A DNA stretch of 64,000 nucleotides from Hahella sp. HN01 (GTDB lineage Bacteria > Pseudomonadota > Gammaproteobacteria > Pseudomonadales > Oleiphilaceae): assembly GCF_018986435.1 (NCBI RefSeq), contig NZ_JAHMIN010000004.1:47574-111573 (forward strand), given 5' to 3'. Shown here piece after piece: positions 10,175-19,247 of the stretch. Numbering within the stretch: the stretch's first letter is position 1; each line of letters starts with the position of its first letter. The translations under genes were made by a program, and so were the position numbers. The notes beneath the pieces are model-generated. The model worked only from the letters and a program-made list of their open reading frames with translations. It made no database searches and was not told the origin of the DNA.

Positions 10175-10474
10175 TTGCTATTAGTGTGCGTAGGCCTATT
10201 TATTATGGTCGCTTTTATCGCCCCGCTGCTTATCTCTTCATGGAAGTGGTTGAGCGCCTTGGTTTTGGTTCTTGGAGGGCTGCTTCTCATGCTGGGCGTT
10301 GAATTTATGTACCGAGAATATATGGATACAGAAGTCAGAGATTACGGGGCTCTTGGAATGCTAGTCCCTGTGGTCATCGCTGCGACGGCAGGGCCTGTAT
10401 TTGCTGGCGGGCTTATTAAGTTACTTTATTTGGCCATCAAGGCGGATATTTCTTCCTCGAATGGAGAGGCATAG
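10175..10474 (+). CDS. small predicted inner-membrane protein
   Basis: A 99-residue hydrophobic protein starting at TTG 10175, placed five bases after a GGGAGG ribosome-binding site. It has two close N-terminal membrane helices (about residues 4-42), a short polar MYREYMDTEVRD loop and a third helix (about 58-85). No family is recognised. It converges on another small membrane-protein gene, with only nine bases between the two stop codons. Confidence 0.6.
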   Translation: MLLVCVGLFIMVAFIAPLLISSWKWLSALVLVLGGLLLMLGVEFMYREYMDTEVRDYGALGMLVPVVIAATAGPVFAGGLIKLLYLAIKADISSSNGEA

Positions 10475-10483
10475 CGACGCTAT

Positions 10484-10984
10484 TCACCCTTCTTTGTCTT
10501 TGTTCGGGTCATGCGCATAGGTTGCTTCCATTACAAGGGCGTATGGCGTCCAAATTAAACAGATCAAGACGCTGAAGAAAACGCAAGAAATAAGATGTAT
10601 CCAGCCGGCGCCAGTTAAGTAAGCCAGTGCGAACAGGGCAAAAAACGCAGCGATCGATACGAGCCCAGCCCTCTTGCGTTTAAGAAGAGCGTGAGACAGA
10701 TGCTCTCTGCCTATAATGAAAAAAATTGCGAGTCCGATAGTTAAGAGGCCTGATTCTATTTGTGTGTCCGCTGGATCTTGGCTGAAAAGTAGGTTTGCGC
10801 CTACGGAAAAGAGGAAAGGTGAGTAGCCCAGAGCTAGATGATGGTATGGATCTCCCTTGATGTAATTGGCAGTGATTGAGAGCCAATGACCCTCTTTGGT
10901 CTCGTTTTTAGTCAGGAACGAGACCCAGAATGGCGCCGCCAGGAAGAATCCCAGAAAAAATAGCATGGCGAGAGCGATAACCAA
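10484..10984 (-). CDS. predicted membrane protein of unknown function
   Basis: A 166-residue protein with about five predicted hydrophobic segments: residues 1-22, roughly 50-66, 80-92, 108-125 and 130-148. It ends in a charged HDPNKDKEG tail. The N-terminal stretch MVIALAMLFFLGFFLAAPFW is a strong membrane anchor. No family is recognised. Codon use looks slightly more AT-rich than the flanking housekeeping genes. Confidence 0.6.
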   Translation of the reverse strand: MVIALAMLFFLGFFLAAPFWVSFLTKNETKEGHWLSITANYIKGDPYHHLALGYSPFLFSVGANLLFSQDPADTQIESGLLTIGLAIFFIIGREHLSHALLKRKRAGLVSIAAFFALFALAYLTGAGWIHLISCVFFSVLICLIWTPYALVMEATYAHDPNKDKEG

Positions 10985-11146
10985 GGTAGATGCCTCTGTG
11001 GCGGACGTCAGATTTTACATTTCATAAAGATAATTTTTCGTCACCTTTCGATTTATAAGTATAAGATACGCGGCCTGCAAAGTGTTGGCGCGTAAAGTAC
11101 TGCGTTAGGCGGTGCTCGCCATGAAAGTATTAATTGAGATGATTAA

Positions 11147-11401
11147 ATGATTTACGAGCATAAACGAAATACCAATATCGGCGTCGGCCTAGGCGTCATA
11201 ATGCAGTTGGCGGGAAAGTCCATGAGCGCCACCAGTCCAACAATGGGTGTTATTGTCGTCTTATTGGGCATTGTCCTCTTTGTGTGGGGCTGCGGGCAGT
11301 ATGCGAAAAGCAAAGGGTATTCTGGAGTGTGGGGATTTCTTGGGTTGTTCAGTCTGATAGGCCTGATTATTCTGGTTTTTATGAAAGATAGATATCGATA
11401 G
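11147..11401 (+). CDS. small two-helix membrane protein
   Basis: An 84-residue protein with a polar N-terminus (MIYEHKRNTNIG) and a weakly hydrophobic patch, then two clear membrane helices (about residues 33-48 and 60-78) separated by a YAKSKGYSG loop. It ends in a basic KDRYR tail. No family is recognised. It lies alone between two plausible promoter regions. Confidence 0.55.
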   Translation: MIYEHKRNTNIGVGLGVIMQLAGKSMSATSPTMGVIVVLLGIVLFVWGCGQYAKSKGYSGVWGFLGLFSLIGLIILVFMKDRYR

Positions 11402-11525
11402 CCCGACCAGACTTTCCGCCGCACACTATGCGTCTTTCTCTGGCGCATAGTCCCTCAGAGTTCTTGCAACCCCTTGTCAAATCATCTATCTCTTAGTATT
11501 CAGACTGCGATCGGAATCGGCCGCT

Positions 11526-13517
11526 ATGAATCTGGGTATTCGAACCCTGCTATCACTCACCCTTGCCGGAATAGTCTTCATCACCACCAGCCTTGTGAAT
11601 GGGATTGTCGACTATGAGGCTTCGCACCGTTTACGGAATGAGTTAGGGGAGCAGTATTCTGAACTCGCCTATCAAATGGCGGATCGGTTGGATAGGGGGA
11701 TGTTCGAAAGGCTCAGTGACATGATCAACGTGTCCAGTCTCCCCACTATCCGCAATCTCAATGGCTCCCAGGCGGAGCTGCAGCGCAATATTCTGGAAAC
11801 CCTCAAGCGAACTTACGGCTATTACGCCTGGGTGGGTCTCACCGATGTTAACGGTGTGGTGCTCCGAGCTACCGGTGGTCTGATGGAAGGGGTGGATGTT
11901 TCCAGCTTGCCCTGGTGGAAAGAAGGGCATCTCGCCCCTTATGTTGGCGATGTAAGAGATAGCGAAATGCTTGATCGCTATCCGCGTCAGGGAGATCCGA
12001 CGCAACCTCTGCGTATTGTGGACTTCGCTGCGCCGATTCTCGGGCCGGATGGCGCGCCAATTGGCGTAATGGGCGCTCACCTTAATTGGGACTGGGTCAA
12101 AGAAGCCGCATCCAGCCTGCTGCAGCAACGCAACAAAGATATAGAACTGCTGGTGCTCTCAAAGGATGGCGATGTTCTGCTAGCGCCTGAAAATACGCCT
12201 TTTACGAAAGTGACGCTTCCAGATTCGCTCAAAGGCAACGAAACCCACATTATGACTTGGCCCGATGGTCAGAAGTATTTGACGGGCTTTTCAGGCACCA
12301 AGGGGTTCCTTGAATACTCCGGGCTTGGGTGGACAGTCATTGCGCGACGGGAAGTCTCCCAGGCCCTCGGTCCGGTTCGGCAGCTGAGTGCGGCAATATG
12401 GATGTGGGGAGGCTCGATTACTATTATTTTTGCCATGATTGGCTGGATGATCGCGGCGCGTATTTCGCGTCCTCTAAGAGAGCTGGCGGCTTCCGCGGAA
12501 GCGATTGAGCGCACGGATAGCCAACTTTCCTACACGGAATCATTCGCCCCCAGAGAAATTCGCGGATTGGCGGCGGCCTTGCGGGATATGCTGGAGAAGC
12601 TGCGAAATCGAGAGGAAACCTTGCAGCGCCAGTATTCGGAGCTGCAAATGCTGTACGAAGGCTCACCGGTTGGCATCGCTATGATTGGGCAGGACTTGAA
12701 CTGCCTGCGCATCAATACCCGTTTGGCGGACTGGTTTGGGGTGGATAATACGTGGGTGGTGGGGCGTAATATCCATGAAATCTCCAGTGAGTTGATGGAG
12801 TGGACCAAACCGGTGGTATTGAAAGTATTGGAGTCCGGGGCCCCGGAATTTGGTATTGAGATGAGGATGAATGAGAGCAGTGCAGGTAAGTCGCGGCACT
12901 TTTTAGCCTCCTGTCTGCCCTTGTTTGAAGAGAAGAAAGCATCTGCAGTCGCCGTGGCGTTACTGATCAGCGAAATGACCGCGCAGCGACAGGCGGAATA
13001 CTTCGCGACTCACGATACGTTGACGGGGCTGCCCAATCGACGTTTCCTCTCTACTTTTATTACGCAGGAACTAGCGGTGGCCCGGCGACAGAACAAGAAA
13101 GTCGCTGCGCTGTATCTGGATCTTGATCGTTTCAAAGACGTCAATGATAACCATGGACATGACATCGGCGACGCGCTGCTTCAGGAGGTGACGCGCCGAT
13201 TACGTCAAGTGGTGCGCGAGTCGGATTTGATCGTCAGGTTGGGGGGCGATGAATTTGTGGTGGTGCTCCTGGATATTAAAGGCGTTTCCGATGTTACGCG
13301 GCTTGCGGAAAGCATTATCAAGAGCCTGTCTGCGCCATACATATTTGCAAGCGTCGAAGTGCGCACCTCCCCCAGTATCGGCATCGCCGTCTATCCTGAT
13401 GATGTCTCTGGTGAGTCCCAACTGCTTTCCTGTGCGGATGAAGCCATGTACGAAGCCAAAAAAAGCGGTCCTGGACAGTATCGGTATTACGCAGACCTGG
13501 ATGGCGCCGAAGAGTAG
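11526..13517 (+). CDS. membrane diguanylate cyclase (Cache-HAMP-PAS-GGDEF)
   Basis: A 663-residue sensor that makes c-di-GMP from two GTP. It has an N-terminal membrane helix (about 7-26), a periplasmic double-Cache-like region (about 36-285), a second helix (about 290-312), a HAMP linker and a PAS domain (about 370-490). The C-terminal GGDEF domain begins HDTLTGLPNRR. The catalytic GGDEF is intact near residue 573. An RESD inhibitory I-site lies exactly five residues before it, so product inhibition is expected. No EAL domain is present. The ligand of the Cache region is unknown. Given the nearby polysaccharide locus, a role in surface attachment is possible but is inference. Confidence 0.93.
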   Translation: MNLGIRTLLSLTLAGIVFITTSLVNGIVDYEASHRLRNELGEQYSELAYQMADRLDRGMFERLSDMINVSSLPTIRNLNGSQAELQRNILETLKRTYGYYAWVGLTDVNGVVLRATGGLMEGVDVSSLPWWKEGHLAPYVGDVRDSEMLDRYPRQGDPTQPLRIVDFAAPILGPDGAPIGVMGAHLNWDWVKEAASSLLQQRNKDIELLVLSKDGDVLLAPENTPFTKVTLPDSLKGNETHIMTWPDGQKYLTGFSGTKGFLEYSGLGWTVIARREVSQALGPVRQLSAAIWMWGGSITIIFAMIGWMIAARISRPLRELAASAEAIERTDSQLSYTESFAPREIRGLAAALRDMLEKLRNREETLQRQYSELQMLYEGSPVGIAMIGQDLNCLRINTRLADWFGVDNTWVVGRNIHEISSELMEWTKPVVLKVLESGAPEFGIEMRMNESSAGKSRHFLASCLPLFEEKKASAVAVALLISEMTAQRQAEYFATHDTLTGLPNRRFLSTFITQELAVARRQNKKVAALYLDLDRFKDVNDNHGHDIGDALLQEVTRRLRQVVRESDLIVRLGGDEFVVVLLDIKGVSDVTRLAESIIKSLSAPYIFASVEVRTSPSIGIAVYPDDVSGESQLLSCADEAMYEAKKSGPGQYRYYADLDGAEE

Positions 13518-13642
13518 CCTGGTGCTGTAACATCGCGGCAACGTCTTCATTTACCTCACAGGCATTTACTCGTCGTCATGCGTCCTGTATTTAATGACCG
13601 CCAACGCTAAGTATTTCATGTGTCTATCGATTAAGGAGTAGC

Positions 13643-14158
13643 ATGTACGATCAATCCGTTATCGTCTTTGAACACTATTTGCGGCGTTTGTCCGTCATGT
13701 TGAACCGCCTGGAGGCATATGCTGAGACGGCGTCTAAACAGGAAGCAATACTGCAAACGAGTCTCGCTCGAGGAATGTTCCCGCTTGTACAGCAGGTGCG
13801 CACGGCGATCGGTTTTTCTCTGCGGACCTGCTATCCGCTAGCCGGGTTGGAGATACCAGAAATACAGTCTCGTGAAGACACTGTCATAGATCTGCACCGT
13901 CAAATTCAAGAAGCAGAGCGCTATTTGCAGGCCTTGTCAGCGCAAAGTTTTACCAAGGCTGCAGAACGGGAAATTGTGACGACAGCCGGGTTCAAAGAGT
14001 TGCGATTGGATGGTCAAACTTTTCTAACCCAGTACGCATTGCCGAATTTTTTCTTTCATCTCAGCATGGCCTACGCAATTTTGCGACATTGTGGGGTTCC
14101 AGTTGGGAAGGGGGACTTCGATGGTTTTCATGAGTATCCCCCGGGATTTGCATTTTGA
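13643..14158 (+). CDS. DUF1993 family protein
   Basis: A 171-residue cytoplasmic protein resembling the DUF1993 family. These are DinB-like helical bundles found across proteobacteria and fungi, with no settled function. Visible family features are the FEHYLRRLSVMLNRLEAY start, a MFPLVQQVRTA helix and the LPNFFFHLSMAYAILRHCGVPVGKGDF end. A good ribosome-binding site (AAGGAG) precedes the ATG. It is monocistronic by spacing. Confidence 0.75.
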   Translation: MYDQSVIVFEHYLRRLSVMLNRLEAYAETASKQEAILQTSLARGMFPLVQQVRTAIGFSLRTCYPLAGLEIPEIQSREDTVIDLHRQIQEAERYLQALSAQSFTKAAEREIVTTAGFKELRLDGQTFLTQYALPNFFFHLSMAYAILRHCGVPVGKGDFDGFHEYPPGFAF

Positions 14159-14308
14159 GCCTCATGAACCTTGACCTTCGCACCTAGGTCACTTCTCGGG
14201 GTTACTTTTGGGGTTGTTTTGATTTGGAAGAGGTGAACTATACTGAGGTGGCTTAATCACCGGTTGCGTTCAGTGCGCAAGCTAAAATCAATATAAGGAG
14301 AGTGATCC

Positions 14309-14893
14309 ATGGAAAAGTTGTCCGGCGAACCTGAAAAGGGGAGTAAGACTGACCGTATTGAAGAGCAGTATTCGTTCAAGTCCCGTTTTGTGTTTATTTT
14401 CGGCGAGATCAACCATGAAATGGCGCAAGCGACCTGCCAGCGCTTGATAGCCTTGGCGGAAGACTCGGAAGACCCTATCAGAGTGCTGATATCTTCTCCC
14501 GGCGGGCATGTGGAGTCGGGAGACGCAATTCACGACATTATTCGTTTCATCCGCGCGCCGGTCGTTACGGTAGGCGCTGGATGGGTCGCCAGTGCGGGTA
14601 CGCATATCTATTTGGCGGCGGAAAAAGAGCATCGAGTTTGTTTGCCCAATACGCGCTTTATGATTCACCAACCTGGCGGCGGCGCAGGCGGTCCTGCCTC
14701 GGATATCGCCATTCAGGCGAAAGAGATCCTGAGAGCCCGTGAGCGTATCGCCCATGTTGTCGCCAGACAGACGGGCAAACCATTCGAAAAAGTATTGGTG
14801 GATATAGAAAGGGATTTTTGGATGAGTCCAGAGGAGGCGATGGATTACGGCATTGTCTCCCGTGTAATCGAGTCCTACAAGGATCTCCAGTAA
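14309..14893 (+). CDS. ClpP-like serine protease, stand-alone paralogue
   Basis: A 194-residue protein of the ClpP/crotonase-like fold. A catalytic triad can be drawn as Ser95 (WVASAGTHI), His120 (FMIHQPGG) and Asp169 (IERDFWMS), matching ClpP spacing. It is clearly not the housekeeping ClpP: it lacks the usual propeptide, and the serine context is ASAGT rather than ASMGA. No clpX, clpA or tig gene is adjacent. A clear ribosome-binding site (AAGGAG) and a downstream hairpin suggest its own transcription unit. It may mix with canonical ClpP subunits or act alone. Confidence 0.82.
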   Translation: MEKLSGEPEKGSKTDRIEEQYSFKSRFVFIFGEINHEMAQATCQRLIALAEDSEDPIRVLISSPGGHVESGDAIHDIIRFIRAPVVTVGAGWVASAGTHIYLAAEKEHRVCLPNTRFMIHQPGGGAGGPASDIAIQAKEILRARERIAHVVARQTGKPFEKVLVDIERDFWMSPEEAMDYGIVSRVIESYKDLQ

Positions 14894-15378
14894 ACTTTAT
14901 ATTCTCTACTGCTTCATGAGCGCGGTTTAAAGCGCTCATGATTTATTTATAACGATTTATATAACCGACCTTATCGAATATATACTTCTGGCGCGAAAAA
15001 TAGATAACAATGTATCTCTATTTCCGCCTCAGCCTTCTGATACTAAAGAGATTTTTAGAGTCATTTGGCTCTAGAGCATAGGAAAAAATATCAGCCTCGT
15101 CACTATCCTATTCAGCCGATAAAACTGAAACTTGCAACATTCTTCTCAAAAATATTAAAAAAATTAAATCATTGAGAAACTTTTTGGAAAACATGTTGTA
15201 TTCTCAAATGACCGGCGGACCTCTCATGCATATAAAGTCGTTATCAAAATCCAGTGTGTTCTCCGGCAGTAACCCCTGATGGGGGCTATTCGCTCTTTTC
15301 CATTTATCCAGCGCTCGTAGTCGAGGGAATAGACCTGTATCAGGGTTCTATCAATAAGGAAATAATAAGGAATTCAGT
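14894..15378. other. 485-base AT-rich non-coding region
   Basis: Apart from the terminator at its start, no gene is seen. The region is markedly AT-rich, with runs such as AAATATTAAAAAAATTAAAT near 15150. A CCCC-TGAT-GGGG mini-hairpin lies around 15287-15298. Two AAGGAA motifs precede the next start codon. It probably holds the promoter and a long leader for the secreted protein gene, and is the sort of sequence MvaT-type proteins bind. Confidence 0.5.
14914..14947 (+). terminator. probable terminator of the ClpP-like gene
   Basis: A perfect ten-base stem (14914-14923 with 14932-14941) is followed by a T-rich stretch. It begins 21 bases after the stop codon. Confidence 0.75.
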
Positions 15379-16548
15379 ATGAGGAAAAATACTGCTTTGG
15401 GATTCGTAACTTTGTTGGCGTGCAGTTTCATGTCCAATATAACGGCGGCCGAAACGGTCACCATTAATAACTCGCCATCAAATGTTCCTGCTATTCACTC
15501 TAAGTTCGTCCCGCCTGGATTTATCAAACTCGCCAATGAAAAACGTATGATGGCCAGCGCCGCTGCACGGGAAATTAATCCAGCGGATCTTGTACGCCAA
15601 TTAAAGGAAAATAACGGCAGCGTCTCGGTGGCCAATGTACTGAAGGATGTAAAAGGTTTATCCAGTTCCTTTGTGAGTCAGGCGCAAAGCGCAGAAAGAA
15701 GCGTCCTGAACAAGAAAGGCATACGGACAAAAGGGGAAACATTACTTGAGTTGCGCATAGCCGCTCCGCAGATGATGTCGCAGTTACAAGAGGGCGTGGA
15801 GCCTCTCTATGCCTACGAACCGGATGGGGACGAATCTTCCTGGCAGTATATTGAAGCCTATGACAGCAATGGCGGTTTGCACTTGCTGGATGTGTGGAAT
15901 ATGCCGGAACAGCCCGTTGTCGTTGTCGACATCAATGCGAAAAAGGATATGCAGCTTGGTTTGGCGCAGATGCGTGAGGTTTTTTCTCGCTCCGCGTCTA
16001 AATCCATTCAGATAAATAAAGCTCAGTCGGATAGCATTGATGTGACCATACTGGACAGCATCCGTTTGGAAGACGACGAAGAGCCATGGATCTCTGGCAA
16101 TGCTGAGGTATACGCGATTGTGACAGGCGTTGACCCCAGCAGGGATGAGCCGGCGCTGGATATTGTGGACATGCCTTATCTCGATGAAGACGGCAAAACT
16201 TATTACCCCAACCAGGTTGTCGTTTATTGGGATAGATATCGTTGGGGCGCAGCGAATATCATTTTGATGGAGCATGACGACAACACCAACTATCAAACGC
16301 TGGCGCAAAAACTTCTGACTACCGCCGCTGAAGTTTTGTCAGCGCTGGGGCAGCCGGAGATTGGGGCATTGGTGGCTTTAGGCAGCGGAATTGTCGAACT
16401 GATGCCAGAACACTGGTTCAGCAACGACGACGACTATCTGGACTCTTTCTATACATTAGAAAAGAGTATGCACTATGGAAATCACATGGGCGTATCGGGT
16501 AATGCGATGACGACTATGAGACCCTACACGTTGAATGGAATTAAATAA
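15379..16548 (+). CDS. secreted protein, possibly DUF3103 family
   Basis: A 389-residue protein with a Sec signal peptide (about residues 1-24, cleavage after ITAA). The mature protein is acidic and has no membrane segment. Segments such as EPWISGNAEVYAIVTG, DEPALDIVDMPYLDEDG, VVYWDRYRWGAANIILMEHDD and an ELMPEHWFSNDDDYLDSFY end recall the DUF3103 proteins of marine gammaproteobacteria. That family link is from memory and moderately sure. The acidic DDD/DED stretches could bind calcium. It ends near a shared terminator and is preceded by a long AT-rich leader. Function is not known. Confidence 0.7.
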   Translation: MRKNTALGFVTLLACSFMSNITAAETVTINNSPSNVPAIHSKFVPPGFIKLANEKRMMASAAAREINPADLVRQLKENNGSVSVANVLKDVKGLSSSFVSQAQSAERSVLNKKGIRTKGETLLELRIAAPQMMSQLQEGVEPLYAYEPDGDESSWQYIEAYDSNGGLHLLDVWNMPEQPVVVVDINAKKDMQLGLAQMREVFSRSASKSIQINKAQSDSIDVTILDSIRLEDDEEPWISGNAEVYAIVTGVDPSRDEPALDIVDMPYLDEDGKTYYPNQVVVYWDRYRWGAANIILMEHDDNTNYQTLAQKLLTTAAEVLSALGQPEIGALVALGSGIVELMPEHWFSNDDDYLDSFYTLEKSMHYGNHMGVSGNAMTTMRPYTLNGIK

Positions 16549-16586
16549 CGGTAAATAAGCAGGCGCGTAGATGCGCCCGCCAAATA

Positions 16587-16634
16587 AAAAAGGCCCACTC
16601 CAGGAACAGTTATAACTTTTGTGGAGGGGCCTTT
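16587..16634. terminator. terminator between secreted-protein gene and comEA-like gene
   Basis: An AAAGGCCCACTCCA / TGGAGGGGCCTTT stem with a single bulge lies between the two converging genes. The long A-run on its left makes it a good terminator for the minus-strand comEA-like gene. On the plus strand the T-run is short. Confidence 0.8.
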
Positions 16635-16648
16635 CGAATGCCTCAATA

Positions 16649-16954
16649 TTATTCCAGCACAATCAAGCTACGATTCTTTTCTACGGTCTTCTCACCAATA
16701 CCTTTAACCAGCGCCAACTCGGAAATATCTTTGAAGGGGCCGTTGGTGGTGCGAAACTCTATAATAGCTTCGGCTTTTTTAAGGCCAACGCCATTGAGTG
16801 CTTTTGCTAATGCTTCGGCGTCCGCCGTATTAATATTCACCACATTCTGTTGCGCGGCCGGCTGCGTTTGCTGTGGCGCGACGTCCGTAGCGAATGAAAC
16901 ATTAGCGAAGGCGAGAGTAAAAGCGAAGAAAATAACGGATAGCAGTTTTTGCAT
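16649..16954 (-). CDS. ComEA-like helix-hairpin-helix DNA-binding protein
   Basis: A 101-residue exported protein with a signal peptide (about 1-22, ending VSFA) and a Gln/Pro linker. A double helix-hairpin-helix domain follows: VVNINTADAEALAKALNGVGLKKAEAI and LVKGIGEKTVE hold the two GxG hairpins. ComEA proteins bind incoming double-stranded DNA in the periplasm during natural transformation. Short gammaproteobacterial homologues like this occur both in competent bacteria and in others where the role is unclear. No other competence gene is in the window. Confidence 0.88.
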   Translation of the reverse strand: MQKLLSVIFFAFTLAFANVSFATDVAPQQTQPAAQQNVVNINTADAEALAKALNGVGLKKAEAIIEFRTTNGPFKDISELALVKGIGEKTVEKNRSLIVLE

Positions 16955-17180
16955 GTGAAATCACTCCATTGAAGTATTTGATTTAATATCCACCGATCCC
17001 GGTGGTGGCGCTATTATGCTCAATGCGTTTAAAAAAGCTGTACGCTTTATTCTGAATTTTTCGTAAGAAATAACGTACGACTGTAAGAAATGCTCCATAT
17101 ACCTCTTGATATTTATTTATTTTTAATTACATTGTTATGGGATGATTGTAAACCCGATCGAATAACCCCCGGAGCTATAA

Positions 17181-17528
17181 ATGAATAAACTATCTGCTTA
17201 TATTGAAGCAAAAGCCGCCTACGAAAACCTCAAGAAGAAAATTGAAGCATTGGAGAGCGATGAGAGTGTTAAGAAAACGTTAGAGTTTCAAAAGAAACTA
17301 CAGGACTTAATGGATAAATACGGGGTATCCAAAGAAGAAGTCGTTCGTATGTGGAATAAAGACGAGAAACCCAGTGCGACTGATAAACGTCGTGGCGTTC
17401 GTCCTTTGAAAGTATACAAAAATCCTCATACTGGCGAAGTGGTTAAAACCCGCGGCGGCAACCATAAAGTGCTGAACGAGTGGCGCGGTAAGTACGGTAA
17501 AGAAACCGTCGACAGCTGGATCAGCTAA
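17181..17528 (+). CDS. MvaT/MvaU-family H-NS-like silencer
   Basis: A 115-residue nucleoid protein. The N-terminal half (about 1-58) is a charged coiled coil for dimerisation and oligomerisation. The C-terminal half carries the MvaT AT-hook-like DNA-binding domain, recognised from VYKNPHTGEVVKTRGGNHKVL and the following WRGKYG and SWIS. The GGN loop inserts in the minor groove of AT-rich DNA in MvaT. These proteins silence horizontally acquired and AT-rich genes. The gene sits immediately upstream of the AT-rich polysaccharide locus, a plausible target. Its own upstream region is AT-rich, so autoregulation is likely. Confidence 0.93.
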   Translation: MNKLSAYIEAKAAYENLKKKIEALESDESVKKTLEFQKKLQDLMDKYGVSKEEVVRMWNKDEKPSATDKRRGVRPLKVYKNPHTGEVVKTRGGNHKVLNEWRGKYGKETVDSWIS

Positions 17529-17536
17529 GCTTCTTG

Positions 17537-17569
17537 GCGCTACCTGCAGTGCTTTCCGGCAGGTGGCGC
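17537..17569 (+). terminator. hairpin downstream of the mvaT-like gene
   Basis: An eleven-base stem (17537-17547 with 17559-17569, one G-T pair) closes an eleven-base loop. No T-run follows, so it may be a weak terminator or an RNA-protecting hairpin. Confidence 0.5.
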
Positions 17570-17754
17570 GCACCAAAATCAGTCACCTAATGCATTGATT
17601 TGGTTAAATAATGCGCAAAAATTAATTTTCCTCGCTTCCTACACATTCCAAAACATCTCTCCTATAATCCTTTTAAATAGCTGTATCTAATTATAATAAC
17701 GCCAGCTCTCCTAATCAGAGTGGTATCAGACAACTACAATAATCGGTAATAAGG

Positions 17755-19245
17755 GTGAAGGAATCACTAATTCCGGGGAGGAAGTCTGTACTTGCCTTGC
17801 TCCTGGTCTGGTCACTTAATGCGCATGCTTCGCCATGGGCGGATACTGACGATATCCGTCTGCGTCACAGCCTGCAGCTACTAGTCGATTCAGGGTACGC
17901 CAACCTGAATGTGATGGCGTGGCCTATCTCCTGGTCCAGCATTGATAGAGAATTGATGCTGATCGACCGCGCAGAACTCCCTTCCGACCGTATTCGTACC
18001 GCTTTCGACTATGTCCAATTTGAATTACGCCGCTATAAGACTCAGAGCGCTCATTTTGAAGCTCAATTCTATGCTTCCAGTCGTTCTCCTTTCCTAAAAG
18101 GCTTTGGTGACAGTTTTACAGAGAAAGATGAAGCATGGTTGCAAGCGGAATTTTTGGGTAGTTTTTTGGCTGCCGGCATACGTGTCGGCGGCGTCAATGG
18201 GGATTATGACGAGACTCCTACTGCTCGGGCCGACGGCTCTTATATTGCTGGAATCTTCGGTAATTGGGTTTTTGGCATCGGCGCAATTGACCGCTGGTGG
18301 GGACCGGGGTGGCAATCCAGTCTTATTCTTTCCAATAACGCCAGGCCGGTCCCTGGCGTGTTCCTGCGGCGTAATGCCGACACTTCTTTTGAAACACGCT
18401 GGCTTTCCTGGTTAGGGCCCTGGAGCTTCGAAATGTTTGGTGGTCAATTGGAGGGCGAGCGTGCTGTCCCTGACGCCAAACTACTAGGCGCTCGTTTCTC
18501 TTTTAGACCGCTGCAAAATCTGGAGTTTGGATTATATCGGGTTGCTCAGTGGGGAGGAGAGGGGCGTCCTCAGTCAATTTCCAGTTTGGTTGATATGTTG
18601 TTGGGGAGAGACAACATCGGAGATGGAGGGGTCGTTGCTGAGAATGAGCCTGGTAATCAGTTAGCCGGTATCGACCTGCGCTTTTCCCTTGATTTTGATT
18701 CGCTTCCCTCCGCCCTCTACCTGCAAGTGGTTGGAGAAGATGAAGCTGGAGGCCTACCGTCCAAGAGGCTATGGCTCGGTGGGCTTGAGAGCTCATTTGG
18801 TCTAAATGACTGGGATTACGGTTTTTTTCTTGAAGCGGCGACAACATCGGCGGGGGGGATTTTTGGATCTCTTTCTTCCAATGTTGCATATAACCATCAA
18901 ACTTACCTGACAGGTTACAGATATCACGGACGCTCTATTGGAGCCTCGGTGGATAATGATGCGGAAATATATTCCATTGGACTGCGTTTAATTGCCCCGA
19001 GTTCTACGGTGATAACAGGGTCTGTTGCAAAAGTGCGCGCGAACATTGACAGCGCGCGAATTGCCCCTTCGCCCAGCGGAGAGTTTTATGAAGAGTCGCT
19101 ATGGGAAGCACAGCTGGCGTATCAGAATGAATGGGGAGGGTTGCGGTATGAAGTCGGCTGTAACTATTTCTCTAGAGAATTAATCAACGATTATGCCGCA
19201 AGTGGCGACTTCCTGGTGTGGCTTGAAGGGACATATAGATTTTAA
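17755..19245 (+). CDS. wzi: Wzi-family capsule assembly outer-membrane protein
   Basis: A 496-residue outer-membrane beta-barrel of the capsule-assembly Wzi family, which anchors exported polysaccharide to the cell surface. The GTG start gives a signal peptide (about 1-25, ending NAHA). Typical features are an early WPISWSSID, the conserved RWWGPGWQSSLILSNNARPVP block near residue 180 and a terminal Phe in LEGTYRF, as expected of a barrel. It opens the polysaccharide locus and is followed after two bases by the Wza-like gene. The ribosome-binding site before the GTG is weak. Confidence 0.88.
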   Translation: MKESLIPGRKSVLALLLVWSLNAHASPWADTDDIRLRHSLQLLVDSGYANLNVMAWPISWSSIDRELMLIDRAELPSDRIRTAFDYVQFELRRYKTQSAHFEAQFYASSRSPFLKGFGDSFTEKDEAWLQAEFLGSFLAAGIRVGGVNGDYDETPTARADGSYIAGIFGNWVFGIGAIDRWWGPGWQSSLILSNNARPVPGVFLRRNADTSFETRWLSWLGPWSFEMFGGQLEGERAVPDAKLLGARFSFRPLQNLEFGLYRVAQWGGEGRPQSISSLVDMLLGRDNIGDGGVVAENEPGNQLAGIDLRFSLDFDSLPSALYLQVVGEDEAGGLPSKRLWLGGLESSFGLNDWDYGFFLEAATTSAGGIFGSLSSNVAYNHQTYLTGYRYHGRSIGASVDNDAEIYSIGLRLIAPSSTVITGSVAKVRANIDSARIAPSPSGEFYEESLWEAQLAYQNEWGGLRYEVGCNYFSRELINDYAASGDFLVWLEGTYRF

Positions 19246-19247
19246 TA

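Noticed and set aside
17529-17754. A search for a JUMPstart/ops element before the first gene of the polysaccharide locus
   Set aside because: No GGCGGTAG-type ops core is present. The region is AT-rich with possible -10 hexamers only.
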